Below are positions 32,330 to 44,240 of a stretch of 64,000 nucleotides of DNA, in pieces. The first letter of the stretch is position 1; the number at the start of each line of letters is the position of its first letter. This DNA comes from Branchiostoma floridae (Eukaryota; Chordata; Leptocardii; Amphioxiformes; Branchiostomatidae). The stretch covers positions 17,182,287 through 17,246,286 of the forward strand of contig NC_049989.1 in the NCBI RefSeq assembly GCF_000003815.2, in the 5' to 3' direction. Below the pieces are notes generated by a model. That model worked only from the letters and a program-made list of their open reading frames with translations. It made no database searches and was not told where the DNA came from. The position numbers were made by a program, and so were the translations under genes.

Positions 32330-34060
32330 ATGCGCAATTAGACGCAGAAGAAGCCGTCAGTTTTATCTGTAGCAGCTTCGACCAGAGCCGCCCAAAGAAA
32401 GATGAGGAAGAGGAGAGGAGTAATGGAAGCGTCAGAAGATGACGCCTCTTAGTCTGAGCACAAAGAGGGTGGTGGGTCAGAGATGGTGTCCCATGAACAG
32501 GATGCGACAAAGGAGAAAATGGATTGCTCTTTCCCGGCAAAGAAAGGCAGCACTTAGTAGAGCTTTTTCCGCCAGCACAATTTGTTAAAGACAAAGCTCA
32601 TCCGAAATACTTAAACCAACAGTATAAGGATAAACTCATGAACCAGCTGGCAAAAGACGTCCGGGCAGTAAGAACAATAATTTTCCATTTTTGGATGCGC
32701 AATTACTACCTGAGGTATTTAAGACAATAGATGCGACACTTGGGGGTAGTATGGGTTTTGACACTGACCTGATGGCCTGCCCATCCAATGTACAGACAGG
32801 AAACTCAGGAAGAAAACTGGAGTTATTCAGTCAAAACCCGGCACCAGGATTTAGCGGTGTAAATGTAGTCGTTCAGAACATAGAGAACCGGAATTCCTAC
32901 CATTTCGACTACTCCCATCCATTATTGCATTTATTATACAACAAAAGGCTTGTGTGACCTTGTTAGTCCCTGATCTCCACCCTAGGCGATAATGGTGGCC
33001 CATCCTCAACAATCAGGCGGACGAGGACATTAGAGTAGCAGCAGCGGGGGTCAGTGTTCTGCTATACCCAACCAAACGATGGGAATAGAAACTGTATCAA
33101 ACATAGTGGGACTTACAGGCATTTCAGGCCAGCAATTGTCGTTCCAGGGGGCAGCTAGAATTTGGGTACCAGCTGAAAATTGTCCAGAATGTAATTACCC
33201 CAATGGTTCTGACTTTAATTTCTGTCAGAAGTGTAGGAAAACAAAGCAAGTTCCAGACAGAGAAAGGGTGGAACAAGGGATCCGGATTAATATGACTAAA
33301 ATGAATGCGCGTGTTAACCAAAAAAAATAGGAAGGTCAAAACAGCTCAGAATATGGAGAACAATAAAGAGCTTTGGCTGATTTAATTACAATTTTTATTA
33401 AATCTTTGACCCCGACTAAGACGATACAAACAGCGTCACCACCAGATGTAGAGAAGTTCTCGATATACAAAGGTCAACAAGGCCAAACTACGGTACATAA
33501 TAAAAACTGTAGAGAGTCAAAAGAGGGATCGCGTGTTTGCCCCAAACGCCTAGCATTTAAAACAGTTGATTCTTACATAGGAAAAATCGGGGCGATTTAT
33601 AACGAGAGAGGAAGGGGAGGGTGCTGGGATGAAAGTTTAGGACTAGTAAACCCGACAGGCTATTCAAGATGTTAGGAAATTATCAAACGCAGTTACAGGA
33701 GAGCAACTGAAACAGGGTTTAACACCCAGGCAGGCAAGACCAGTGTTCCTTCCAAAGATTTTTGCCGTTTTCGAACATATTAGCAAAGCGATAGAGACAG
33801 GGAGATCGGGAACCAAACTTTTTGTGATAGCGAGACATCAACCCTTCAAGGCTTTGTTTTTCTCAGGGGATAGGTTATCAGACCTGATGAGGTCACAAAC
33901 AAACGAAGTGGGTATAGGTTACCGTCAGAAGAACTACTGTGTAATCATGTGTGGGGTAAACACTGAGGAACGGTTGGGCTACCCTCTTTACCGTGGAAAC
34001 TACAGGAGTTTCGAATTTGTGACCTATGCTAGCAATAGCCGGATATGTACATATAGATCA
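32330..34060 (+). pseudogene. Degraded tyrosine-recombinase element (Crypton/DIRS-like)
   Basis: Pieces in shifting frames: a segment with HPKYLNQQYKDKLMNQLAKD (32600); a four-Cys ribbon CPECNYPNGSDFNFCQKC (33181-33234, C-x2-C-x10-C-x2-C); a core-binding-like part ending KRLAFKTVDSYIGKIGAIYN (33541-33600); then FEHISKAIETGRSGTKL and FKALFFSGDRLSDLM (33840-33890). The last matches the F-x-x-L-F-F-S-G-x-R-x-x-D-L box I, with its catalytic Arg, of eukaryotic tyrosine recombinases. The later H-x-x-R and Tyr boxes were not found. Multiple stops and frameshifts show it is dead. A DIRS reverse transcriptase was not seen, so Crypton-like is slightly favoured. Confidence 0.55.
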
Positions 34061-34254
34061 ACATCTACATCGATAATAATTCAGTACCCCGATGAATTCT
34101 CCCGGCTCCTCTCTCCAAGACGTCCCTCTCCCAGACGACATAATTTAGGCAGAATGTCAAATGGCTCCAAGCCAGTAGATTAGACCACTTCCTCATTTCT
34201 TTTTTATTAAGAATAGAACAATTAAATTGAATAGAACAATTAAATATTGTATTG

Positions 34255-34970
34255 CGGATAAATTCAAGTCCGATCACAACTTGTTTACATTGTCTTTGAT
34301 TACCGCAGACTTCCCCATAGGCCTGGGTTAATGGCAATTCCTTCTCTCTCTTCTTAAGGACGGAGATTTTATAGTTGAGACAAAACAACTCATGTCTGAG
34401 TTTGTTGACAATAATGTAAACACAGCAAATCCTCCAATAATATGGGATGCGGCAAATGCGTTTTGCGAGGGCATCACGGTGAGGGCATTGCATAAAGCAT
34501 TCTAGCTGGAAGAAAAAGCAGTACTTGATTCTAAAGAAACAACTTTAGGACGACATTAACACAATACGACGACAGATTAACAGCTGCACCACCACATATT
34601 TCCATGTGGACGAATTGTCTTGTAAGCAAAAACAACTAGAATCTCTTTATAATGCATGCACGTTTAAATGACCTGTTGATAAGATCTAAATCACGCTGGA
34701 TGGAATAGAGGGAACGATGCACCAAATATTTTATGAATTTATTCCATAGAAATCACGCCAGGAAAAATATACAAAGAATCAAAAGACCCTCCGGTGAATT
34801 CACTTTCGATCGAAACTATATTTTATCAGACGAGGTTAAGTTCTACTCTGAATTATATTCCTTTGAAGAGTTGTCAATATTGTATTTTATTGGGTTCGTT
34901 TCGAGGAAACAAGATGAACATACATCTACTATCACATACAACATTCTAGCAGAACATAGCATGGGTTGAA
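34255..34970 (+). mobile_element. L1/Tx1-type LINE fragment (endonuclease end and linker)
   Basis: One frame reads KFKSDHNLFTLSLIT, then WQFLLSLLKDGDFI and PPIIWDAANAFCEGITV, the end of an APE endonuclease (S-D-H-x-L) and following linker of L1/Tx1 elements. A later frame has RIKRPSGEFTFD and ILSDEVKFYSELYS, the F-Y-x-x-L-Y-s motif before the reverse transcriptase. Stops and shifts make it a relic. It is directly followed by another LINE at 34992. Confidence 0.65.
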
Positions 34971-34991
34971 TGGGTATGCTGTCAATGTGGT

Positions 34992-37905
34992 ATGCCAAAC
35001 TTTTCCAGTTCTCTATTTAACAGTTCTGATATTGAACTATCAAATAGCTTTAATAGCTTGTCATCTCCGAGTACTCTCTCGGACCCACATTCAGAGTCAC
35101 CTTGTATCACTGAACAAAAACGCCATCGTAATAGCTCGTCTGGAACAGGGCCGATTAAATCTCCTCAGGCGGCTTCGTCGCCACTAAACAGTAATACCAG
35201 CAAACACAGAACGCCTAAACGGAAACTGACGACATGTGTTATCAACTTCCAGGGATTACGTAACAAAACAACAGATTTAGCTATTTGCCTTGACCAACAC
35301 TCACCTGACATCATCCTTGGCACGGAAACCCACCTAGCCGACTCAGTCGGTAACAGCGAGTTGCTCCCACCAGATTATACAGTAATCAGGAAAGACAGGG
35401 ACTTCGGGGCCAAAGGTGGTGGGGTCTTACTTGCAAACAAGAACGACCTTATAGTAACTCATCGGGTTGATCATGAATGTGATTGTGAAGTCGTCTGGGC
35501 GACTATTGAAATCCAATGGGCCAAACCAATAACGATTAGCTCCTTCTATAGGTCCCACACCTACGGTAATAGCCCTGAATATTTAGATAGACTCCGCAAG
35601 TCTTTAAACAGGATTAAATCGAATGGTGGACAAATCTGGTTGAAAGGCGATTTTAACCTCCCTGATATTTATTGGGACAATTTGTTCATTAAACCCAGTG
35701 CCCAACATGGAATTCTGTCCAGAGGTTTCATAGAACTAGTTAACGATTTTGGTTTAGAACAGAGGGTTAAACAACCGACACGTATAAACAACATTCTCGA
35801 CATATTCTTTACTAATAGCCCATCCCTAGTAGACAATTGTTCAATGTTACCTGGGATTGGTGATCAAGACGACATACCTTTAGTAACAGCTAACGTAAAT
35901 CCAACCGGATCAAAGCATACACCTCGCACAGCAAACCTATGGAATAAAGCTGATGAAACTGCAATTATGGCCGAACTTAAAGATTACAACAACTCGATAA
36001 CTTATAGGAATAATACCAAATTCACTGTAGATGAACTCTACGATGAATTCATTGACAAGATTAAATCTGTAATGGATAAATATGTCCCTACCAAGACTAT
36101 AAAGAACAAATATACATCACCTTGGATAAACAACAAAGTGAGGAGATTACAGAGAAAGAAACAGGGAGCCTATAATTCTTACCGTAATAACCCAAATGAA
36201 ATCACTCGAAACAAGTACCATTCCGTTCGTAAACTCAGTAAAAAAACGACAAGACAAACTTATCGTAAATATGTAAACTCCATCTGCACAGATTCCCCTA
36301 AAAAGTTCTGGTCCCATATCAAACACTTGAAGAAAGAAGAAACTGGTATTCCTAGTTTAAAACACAACGGCAAACTCGAGTCAGACAACAAAACCAAAGC
36401 CAACATTCTTCTTAATTTATCTCAGTATTCACCAAAGAAAAAGACCAACTCCCTAACTTGCCCCCTGGTAACACCCCTACTATGCCTGACCTGAATATAA
36501 CCACCAATGGCATCACTAAACTTCTAAAAGACTTGAACCCATATAAAGCCAGCGGCCCCGATTGCATTCCAGCAAAATACCTAAACTTGCGGCTAAAGAA
36601 ATTGGCCCTGCCCTTACCATTATATGCCAACATCACTAAAGACAGGTCAAATACCATTCTCCATGGCTTCAGGCTAATATTACACCTATCTGCAAGAAAG
36701 GTGATAAATCTGACCCCTCCAATTACCTCCCAGTGTCTCTCACCTGTGTATGCAGCAAGATTATGGAACACATAATCCACTCACAGATTATGAATCACTT
36801 TGATAAACTCTCCATACTAACAAACAATCAACACGGGTTCAGCAAGAAAAGGTCCTGTGAAACACAACTCATTTTGACAACAAATGACTTAGCTTCTTCT
36901 CTTGACAACAGATCCCAAACAGACATGATTATCATTGACTTTGCTAAGACATTTGACAAAGTGCCCCATAACTGACTTCTCATGAAGCTAAATAAAGTAC
37001 GGTATTTCAGACCAATTGCTCAAATGGATAACGAACTTCTCAACAAGTCGTAAACAAATGGTAGTGGGTTGGGGGCGAACACTCTGAATGGTCAAATGTA
37101 GATTCTGGGGTGCCACAAGGCACCGTCCTTGGCCCATAACTATTTCTAATCTATATAAAAGACTTAGCTGATGACCTAAATTCCAACATTAGACTCTTCG
37201 CAGATGACTGTGTCATCTACAGGGAAATACAAAACGACCAGGACCATTCACTGCTACAAGATGACATTAACAAATTAGACAAATGGCAAGAGGATTGGCA
37301 GATGAAATTGCATCCTGACAAATGTCATGTCATGAGGTTCACACATAAACGCAAACTCAAGTAATGACTATAGGCTAGGTAACCACATTCTGACGGAAAC
37401 CAGTAATCACAAGTACTTGGGTGTTACCTTGAATAACCAAGTCTATCATGGTCCAACCATTTAAATAACATAACATAACATACAAAGCAAACAAGACCCT
37501 TGGATTCGTTAAGCGCAACTGCCCCCAAAAGGTCAAACAAAAAGCTTACACTAGCTTGGTCAGACCCTATCTTGAATATGCCAGTGCAGCATGAGATCCT
37601 TATTATAAAGACCACATTTCTAAACTCGAAGCGGTCCAAAAAAGAGCGGCCAGATCTTCAAATGTCCCGAACTGTCCAAATTTTCAGTCAAGCGCCACTA
37701 AACTAGTCTCGGACCTGGGTTGGGATACACTAAAAAATAGAAGAACAGCCAACAGACTTACCGTTCTCCAAAAATCTAGACAAAATCTCCTAATCCCACC
37801 CGTGGATTACTACTTGCAGCCGAGCCCAAGGCAATCTAGACATAATCATTTCCTGCTAATCTAATCAATAGTAATGTTTTTAGAATCGTAATAAAACTTT
37901 TTTAT
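34992..37905 (+). mobile_element. CR1/Jockey-type LINE, near full length, inactivated
   Basis: The ORF 34992-36494 encodes an APE endonuclease: CVINFQGLRN, DIILGTETHL, GGGVLLANKNDL, WLKGDFNLPDIYWD and the exposed DDIPLV box, then a linker. A frameshift near 36420 leads into the reverse transcriptase: DLNPYKASGPDCIPAKYL (36530), KIMEHIIHSQIMNHF (36755), DMIIIDFAKTFDKVPHN (36925-36973), the catalytic FADDCVIYREI at about 37195, and LHPDKCHVM (37312). The C-terminal fragments extend to about 37860, then an AT-rich 3' end with AATAAAA. At least four frameshifts or stops; it cannot be active. Confidence 0.88.
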
Positions 37906-37945
37906 ATGTATTTGCAGGTATATCGCTAGCCGTGTACAGACACAG

Positions 37946-38800
37946 TTGATGCGGGGTTTGATAGAGATCCCCTTTCTATGCTGCATGTGCAGTGCCAATC
38001 AGACCGGGGGCGGCTCTGCCGGGGAGGAACAGGGTAACCTGGGATCACACAGCAGCCATGAACCGGTGGAGCTGCCTGAAGCAGAGAGTACAAGGCTCTC
38101 TATTCTCACTAGGAGGAGATCATCTGACGTGTGCTGGAACTACTGCCCCGCCCACGCCGCGTCGAGGAAGCCGTCATGGACTTCGACAAGGGGACCTGGA
38201 ATGCCATCCAAGCCAATCTGCCCCTTGTCGTCCTACACGGCTGCTCTTTTCACTGGAAACAGGCTGTGTGGCGCCATGCCAAAGACGCACTGGGACTCCA
38301 AAAAGCCTACATCAACGACGACGCCACCAAGTCCTTACTGCGTTTAGTTCTAGCACTGCCCTTCCTGCCTGCAGAACACATCATCCCCATGTTTCGACGA
38401 CTTCAGAGAAAGGTCGGCACTCCAGCAGCTGGTGGACTATGTAGAGCACCAGTGGATTGCCAGCCGCCTGCAGCTACCGTCTAGCTGGTCAGTGTTCTGG
38501 CGGTCCATCCGGACCAACAATGACACGGAAGGATGGCATTGCCGCCTGAAAGGCCGCGCGCAGAAGGATTACCTCCTATTCTACCTGCTGATACATCTGC
38601 TGCATAAGTAGGCAAACTGGTCAGCCTGCAATCTCGGCTGGTGAGGGACGGCAGGCTGCAGCGCTACCAACGGAAGCACTCTTATGGGATGGAGAATAAA
38701 ATTTGGAAAGCCTGGATGCTGTACCGCCGCAAAGACTGACCCCATATGAGCTACTGAAGAAATGCGCCTATGTGTATGCGGCCAACCTGGACCTGGCTTA
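37946..38800 (+). pseudogene. MULE transposase relic
   Basis: Frame 38131-38484 gives EEAVMDFDKGTWNAIQANLP and VVLHGCSFHWKQAVWRH. This is the second catalytic Asp region and C-x-F-H-W/x-Q motif of MULE transposases. After a shift it continues SVFWRSIRTNNDTEGWHCRL and KDYLLFYLLIHLLHK, the conserved NND-x-E-x-W-H region, before stops. The same C-terminal region occurs on the minus strand at 51415-51860 and 62330-63312. Confidence 0.75.
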
Positions 38801-38840
38801 ACTTAAGGAATGCAAGTGTGATACTTAACTCGTGTCATTG

Positions 38841-38917
38841 CATTGTAACTTGTAGATATTTCCAACATGTCATTGTAATTTGTAGATATTTCCAACATGT
38901 CATTGTAATTTGTAAAT
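38841..38917 (+). repeat. 30-bp tandem repeat, 2.6 copies
   Basis: Units at 38841, 38871 and 38901 share CATTGTAATTTGTAGATATT and end in CCAACATGT; the first two differ at one base and the third is partial. Confidence 0.92.
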
Positions 38918-39089
38918 AATATGTAACGTTATTGTTGAAATGAATGTAAAGCGACAAAGGTAGTAAGTCCAAGCAAGTTAATAAGGTCTCATTGATGTAT
39001 TACTCCGAAAAGAGATCTGAGCCCAAAAAAATAAACGGCCGGCTGCGTGACATACCCGCACCGATCTGGAATAAAGACTATACACATAT

Positions 39090-39415
39090 TGTAATTTAGA
39101 GGACGAACGTCATTTTGTAGTAGAGTGTAGATTGTATATCGTAGAGAGAAATGAACTGTATAAAGCTATACAAAAAAATTTCCTTATTAAGTTCTGTAGA
39201 AAAATTCCTAATGCAAGTAGACAAACCGTCGATCATATAAAATGTCTTCTCTTTTATCTCCACTACAACAGAAAAGCGAGAAAGTTGAATTTATCCAGCA
39301 ATAGTCTCATTTTGTATCTGTGAACTGTATCTTTTCAACATGTCTTGTTGTGACCTGTACGTAACCCTGTGTGGCAAAAAAATGTGCAATAAAGATCTTC
39401 ATTTATTCATATAAT
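39090..39415 (+). mobile_element. LINE 3' end
   Basis: The open frame reads EDERHFVVECRLYIVERNEL and ends at 39323. The E-D-E-x-H-F-x-x-x-C-x-x-Y pattern is the terminal Cys/His segment of several non-LTR ORFs. It is followed by a 3' UTR with AATAAAG at about 39389 and an ATTCAT tail. Confidence 0.6.
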
Positions 39416-40860
39416 CCTACAATTCCTAGTATAACATTTGACAAATACTATGCCGAGGCAAAATGAATTTATCCATGGCATATTGCTGTCTTCTGTATTT
39501 CGCCCAAGTGTGGTCTTACAACAGCGCCGCCGCGCTGCAGAGTTGCATTTCAATGATTTTCATGATGCCTTTAAGATCATTATGTCACAACCAAGAAATA
39601 GAATACTTATCTATATTGGCTTTTTACACTGATGCGCGTGGACAACTTTGATGCAAAAAAGGCATGGGATGACGTACTCATTTGCGAATCGTCTCCTGGC
39701 GTCTGAGAACGACATTATTAGAGTGCTATGAAATTCTGATGTTTCCACAAGAACGTTCTAGAATAACTATTGCTACGTCGTACACAGACCACGTACAAGA
39801 GATACAGTGCTTGTGTGAATGCTTTGTTTTGCTTTTAAGTACTAGATTATTGTTATTTTTATGCACTGTCAATTGTTTGTCCTTATGGGACATAGTGACT
39901 GACAATAAACAGACATCAACTAGATAATGTTGATCTATAAACCAATCAGCTGGCTCCACTAGAAACATAAAAATATTATACCATGATGGTGCATGTTCCT
40001 TTCTCGCTAATATTGACTGAGGAGGAAAAGCTGAAGAAAAGTGCACTTTTCCTCTTTACTTTCCTTTCACATGGACTTGACAATAATGAAAGATCATTTA
40101 ATCTAGCCGATACTGGTTACCAGGGTATCGACCATCTAAATTTGACGAGCAGGAAATTTTTATTGTGATTTTTGAAGCTGCTTGTGATTTTTGAAAGTGA
40201 TAATGACAATGGCTACAATCCTTTTGACAATTAAAACAGTGAAGAAGAATTGGATTCAGATGAGCCTGATCAACACGATCCTGATCGTATTCAGCCATTA
40301 TATCCGGATCAACCTGAGACGCACCACCCTGGTGATCTATATCCTGTATAGGATTGTTGGCCGCGTGGTATGGATCTACGAACCTCTCAGAAAAGAAAAT
40401 TGAAGAGCTTCTAAAGATGACCAAGTGTTGTCCACCCGGACCAAACACATTCCCACGAAACTGAAGCTGTTTAAGAGATCAGTTCATAAAACTATCATAC
40501 CTAAACACAAGGCACATGTGTGTCAACGTGAAACGGCTGTTGCATATTCACAGACGAAAACACAAGACAACAACCGTTACAGTGCCCTGTCTGCAGAACG
40601 CCAAGGTAAAAAGATGGAACAACACAACATAGAATGTACTTCCACTACTTCTCATTAAGAGAATACTCAATATGGTTGTTCTCTACCCAACACTTTGGGA
40701 GACAGACACAAACCCACTCCGAACGACCCAATCACCACGACCTCATGTATGATATACAAGGCGCCATCATGTGGCGAGACCTGTATACACAGAGTGGCTT
40801 CTTTGAAGGTGAAGTAAGGGGTGTGGCCTGAAAAATTGCTGCTGTTGAGTTTCTCCTCGT

Positions 40861-41650
40861 GTGAAACCTCGATATAGAATGTGGCCTATAATTAACAGTC
40901 CCTATCGCGAACCTTCCCAGGTCAATCAGAAATTAACTGCCCGACCATTTATCTACGGAGTTGTCCCTGGTCGAGAGAAAACAGATGATCAAAACGCGTA
41001 CATCACGTCTCTGGTTGATGATTTGATCCAGCTGGCCAACGGACAAAACATCATAGATGCGTCTTCCAGCAAAACCTTCAAGATGAAGGTCAAGGCTGTG
41101 TGTTTTAAGGCAGATTATGAAGAACACCGCATCCTCTTGAAGGTATACGTAGGGGGAGGTAAATGCACTTTTGGTCGACACTACTACTGTACCGAACGAC
41201 GCAGTTGTCTCCAGACCATGGAACTGCCCCTCAGCGTTAAACACAATGGTTCAACATACAGCTACAATGATGTGCTGCGCTTCTTCAAGGTTGAAGATAA
41301 ACATCAGAGTCGGGCAATATCTATGTCTTTGTGGAGCACATGCCACCCACTTCGATGACATCGAATACACCTATCGGGTCTCTTGCAGAGCGTAATCAGC
41401 TAATCAGAGAGGGTGAGGTCACATGCGGGAAATGACCATGAATGGCTTGTCAGCAGTGGATCAGATATCCAAAGATGAGCTGGTAAAGGACCTCTCCTTC
41501 CGTGGTGTACTAGATGTACATGAAGCAACAGTAATTCCGGCTAAAAACTTCCTATGGCTTCTGAGAGAAGAACTGCATGGCATTAAACTACCTCCCGCAT
41601 TGCTGTTCGGCTGCCCAACAACTTCATTAGAAAGTCTGCATCTATAGACA
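40861..41650 (+). pseudogene. EnSpm/CACTA-like transposase relic
   Basis: The frame 40861-41358 begins MWPIINSPYREPSQVNQKL, followed by IYGVVPGREKTDDQNAYITS, SLVDDLIQLANGQNI, KAVCFKADYEEHRILL and KCTFGRHYYCTERR. The order (W-P-I, G-h-x-x-G-x-K, h-x-x-L-V-D-D-L, D-x-x-A-R-like, G-x-x-x-C-x-x-C) follows the "Transposase_21" part of CACTA transposases. The frame at 41423 continues MNGLSAVDQISKDELVKDL and DVHEATVIPAKNFLWLL, matching the G-h-x-G-x-S ... D-x-M/V-H segment. It ends at a stop; no flanking CACTA ends found. Confidence 0.5.
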
Positions 41651-42335
41651 AGCTCGGGGTGCTTTCATTTTAGCTCTCTCACCACATCCAAAGCTTGTTT
41701 CATGTGCTCCCACTGCATGTGTCATTCGACAAAACATTCAACAGGTCTACAATGCTACTCTGAAAGGTAAGGAGATCAAGAGAGGATGTGACTACCGCGT
41801 GTGAGTGCATTACATGTGAAAACCTCAACACCTGTCTCCGAACTACTTACGTCTCTCCTTGAGATACAAAGGAATGCCTATCTGCCTTTTGAAAGAATAA
41901 TACAAAAAGAAATACACAACCAAACCTTCATTCATGTTGCCTGTCTCCGTAAGGTAATCTCCAACCCGTAAAAGTTGTCCCTTTGTTGTCTCTATGGCAT
42001 CTACTAAAGTAGCCACTCCTTGGTAACAAACGCTCCCATGGTGTACATGATTGCTCGCTTAGATCAAAATATGCCGAGTCTGAAGAGGAGGTATTCAATA
42101 AGTTGCGAAGCATCATGTGGACAACTGAATGTACGAAGAAACCTGGACAAATTATTGGAAATCTGCATATACGAAATGTCTGTGAACTGTGAAATATCGA
42201 ACGGAGTGACCTTCCAGAGATACCTTTAGCCAAATAATAAGGCAAGAAACAAGTCCTGTGTAAAGCATTCATTCAAATGATGCAACACGTACACATATCC
42301 TGCATGGGAATAAAACATCCAAGAATGGCAAAAAT

Positions 42336-42430
42336 GTGGCAGCACAAGCGCAAGGCCAACAGAACATCCAACAGCCGCAAGGGCAAGCCTTGCAAAATGT
42401 CGCCGCGGCTCAGGCAGTGCTAACGCAGAA
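42336..42430 (+). other. Q/A-rich coding-like segment
   Basis: A short frame, AAQAQGQQNIQQPQGQALQN and then VAAAQAVLTQ, of the same style as the exons at 29317-30327. It could be an outlying exon of that gene family or a second copy. No confident splice sites. Confidence 0.3.
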
Positions 42431-42894
42431 GGATAATTTTGAGGCAGCTTTTTTGCAAAAAATTTCGTGGTTACTAGTTGTGTTAGTACGGGTTCAGAGT
42501 GGGTGTTTTACGGTTAAGCGACGGGATACAAGTTTGAGAGGGAAGATTTTCTATTTGGGGAAAAAAATTGGTTCCTGGTCGTATCCGAGGTAGGTGGTGG
42601 GAAGGGGGGCGTCGTACGCTAGTGCTGTGGAATTTGGTAGGGTTTGGCTCACTGTAGAAGTTGGTTAGTTGTGTGAAAAATTTTAATTCTTTTACGGTAT
42701 TGTGTTACCTGAATTGATGTTGCCGGGGGATAAGTTTTACGTGTTTTAGAGTTTTCGGTGTGGAGAAAGCCAATCTAGGTAGGAGAATAAAGGCACGGGT
42801 TTTTGCTACGTAGAATTTTAGTAGGTTGAGGGTGTCAATCGGGTTTACCTGTGTGGTTTTATATTACATATGGTGATTATCTTTCTGGTGGTCT

Positions 42895-43085
42895 TTCTCA
42901 AAGTTTCTGTTTAAATAGGTTTCCTGTGTGGAAGTTTTTTTTCCGTGTTGAAGTTTCCTGTATGGAATAGTTCCTGTGTGGAAAGTTCCCTTTTTGGAAA
43001 GTTCGATGTGTAGAAACTTTCTTTGTGAAAAATGTTCATGTGTGAAAAGTTTTCTGTGTGGAAGGTCCCTGTGTTGATGTTTCAA
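42895..43085 (+). repeat. Degenerate ~18-bp tandem repeat
   Basis: About ten imperfect copies of a TTCCTGTGTGGAAAGT-like unit, alternating with TTTTTGGAAAG and CTTTGTGAAAAATG variants. Confidence 0.75.
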
Positions 43086-43186
43086 TGTGGATGTTTTTGG
43101 GGTGAGGATTCATGTGGGCGTTATTTAAAAAAATATTGTGGGTTGGAGAGTTTATATTTAATGTATTATCTATGTGGTGAAGAGAA

Positions 43187-43606
43187 GTGCAAGTAGGCAT
43201 TATTTTGCTGATGCGAAACATTCCGTCCCTGCAGGACCTTTTCCAGATAGTCCAAGACCTTCAGACAAAGGTTGATGGATACGAGATAGGGAAACATGGT
43301 GTGATGGCGCTCCTGCGAGATATCGAAGCCGACAGCCAGCATGGTTTGACCCAACAGCAGCTCTACACCCACGTCCAACAAGCCGAACCTGGAGAAATAA
43401 ATCCTGATCATATACCGAGGCTAAGAAACGGCCCCACCAAAATCCAACGACGACTAGCTATCTTCGACGCCTGTAAGACGCAGCGGACAAAATCCTTTAT
43501 CTCCAAGCTTAGGGAACCCAACGTGATTCCGGTGTTCTTACCCGTGAGCTGCAGCCAATATGACGCCGATGGTTGGCTAAACGATGCACTAAAGTACGTC
43601 TTATAA
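43187..43606 (+). CDS. Unassigned ORF, 139 codons
   Basis: A protein-like frame with PSLQDLFQIVQDLQTKVDGY, ADSQHGLTQQQLYTHVQQAE and ending DGWLNDALKYVL. No family recognised. It precedes a pogo-like fragment and a continuing frame (AMDTLDAKKGLLLRGWERNG at about 43696), so it may be a passenger or ORF1 of a dead element. Confidence 0.35.
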   Translation: MQVGIILLMRNIPSLQDLFQIVQDLQTKVDGYEIGKHGVMALLRDIEADSQHGLTQQQLYTHVQQAEPGEINPDHIPRLRNGPTKIQRRLAIFDACKTQRTKSFISKLREPNVIPVFLPVSCSQYDADGWLNDALKYVL

Positions 43607-43849
43607 GTCTTCAAACACATGACGAGTCAGACGATAAGGTGTACCAGAGACTGAGCAAGCTCAAATCCCCCATGTCGACTGGTTTCTTCTAGGTGCAATG
43701 GACACACTCGACGCCAAGAAGGGACTCCTCCTGCGTGGCTGGGAACGCAACGGCATCTAGGCCGAAGTGGAGAAGGTATGTTAGAGTTATCACCAGTATT
43801 TAGCAATGCAGTGAAACGTATTCATCCAACTAACTCCATTGACCAACCA

Positions 43850-44240
43850 ACTCCTGTCAACGACCACATTGACTCCAAGAGAAAACCCGCAGCAGTGAAG
43901 GTGTTCCGTGTCCATGATCTGACCCAGAAGAGTTCGCGTAAGTAAGCGGAACAGTTCGACTGTGGGAAGACCCAGATCAAGGAGATCCTTAAACGGAAAC
44001 AAAGGATCATGTAAAAGGGTGCGGACAATCGGCAACGTGAAGTTGAACATGCTGTTGTTGGAGTCGTTCAAGGATGCGTCCGCCCGAAAACGTACGGTAA
44101 GTGGCCTCATGCTGCAAATTAAGGCGTCAAGGCAATTTCAAGACGTCAAATTGATGGCTGGGAGCCTGCAGAAAGCGAAAAAAATCAAATCTGGACAATG
44201 TCGGAGGAGAAGGGGCCTGTATCGGGAGAAGGGTCCGTGA
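43850..44240 (+). pseudogene. pogo/Tigger-like transposase N-terminus (CENP-B-type HTH)
   Basis: The first frame has the helix-turn-helix stretch AEQFDCGKTQIKEILKRKQR (CENPB_N pattern: A-x-x-F-x-x-x-K-T-x-h-x-x-I-L-K-x-K). After a frame change, FKDASARKRTVSGLMLQIKA and SLQKAKKIKSG match the second HTH (W-F-x-x-A-R-x-x-x-x-P-V-S-G-x-x-L-Q-x-K-A ... G-W-L-x-x-F-K-K-R). No DDE domain follows. Frames are broken by stops at 43945 and 44012. Confidence 0.6.
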
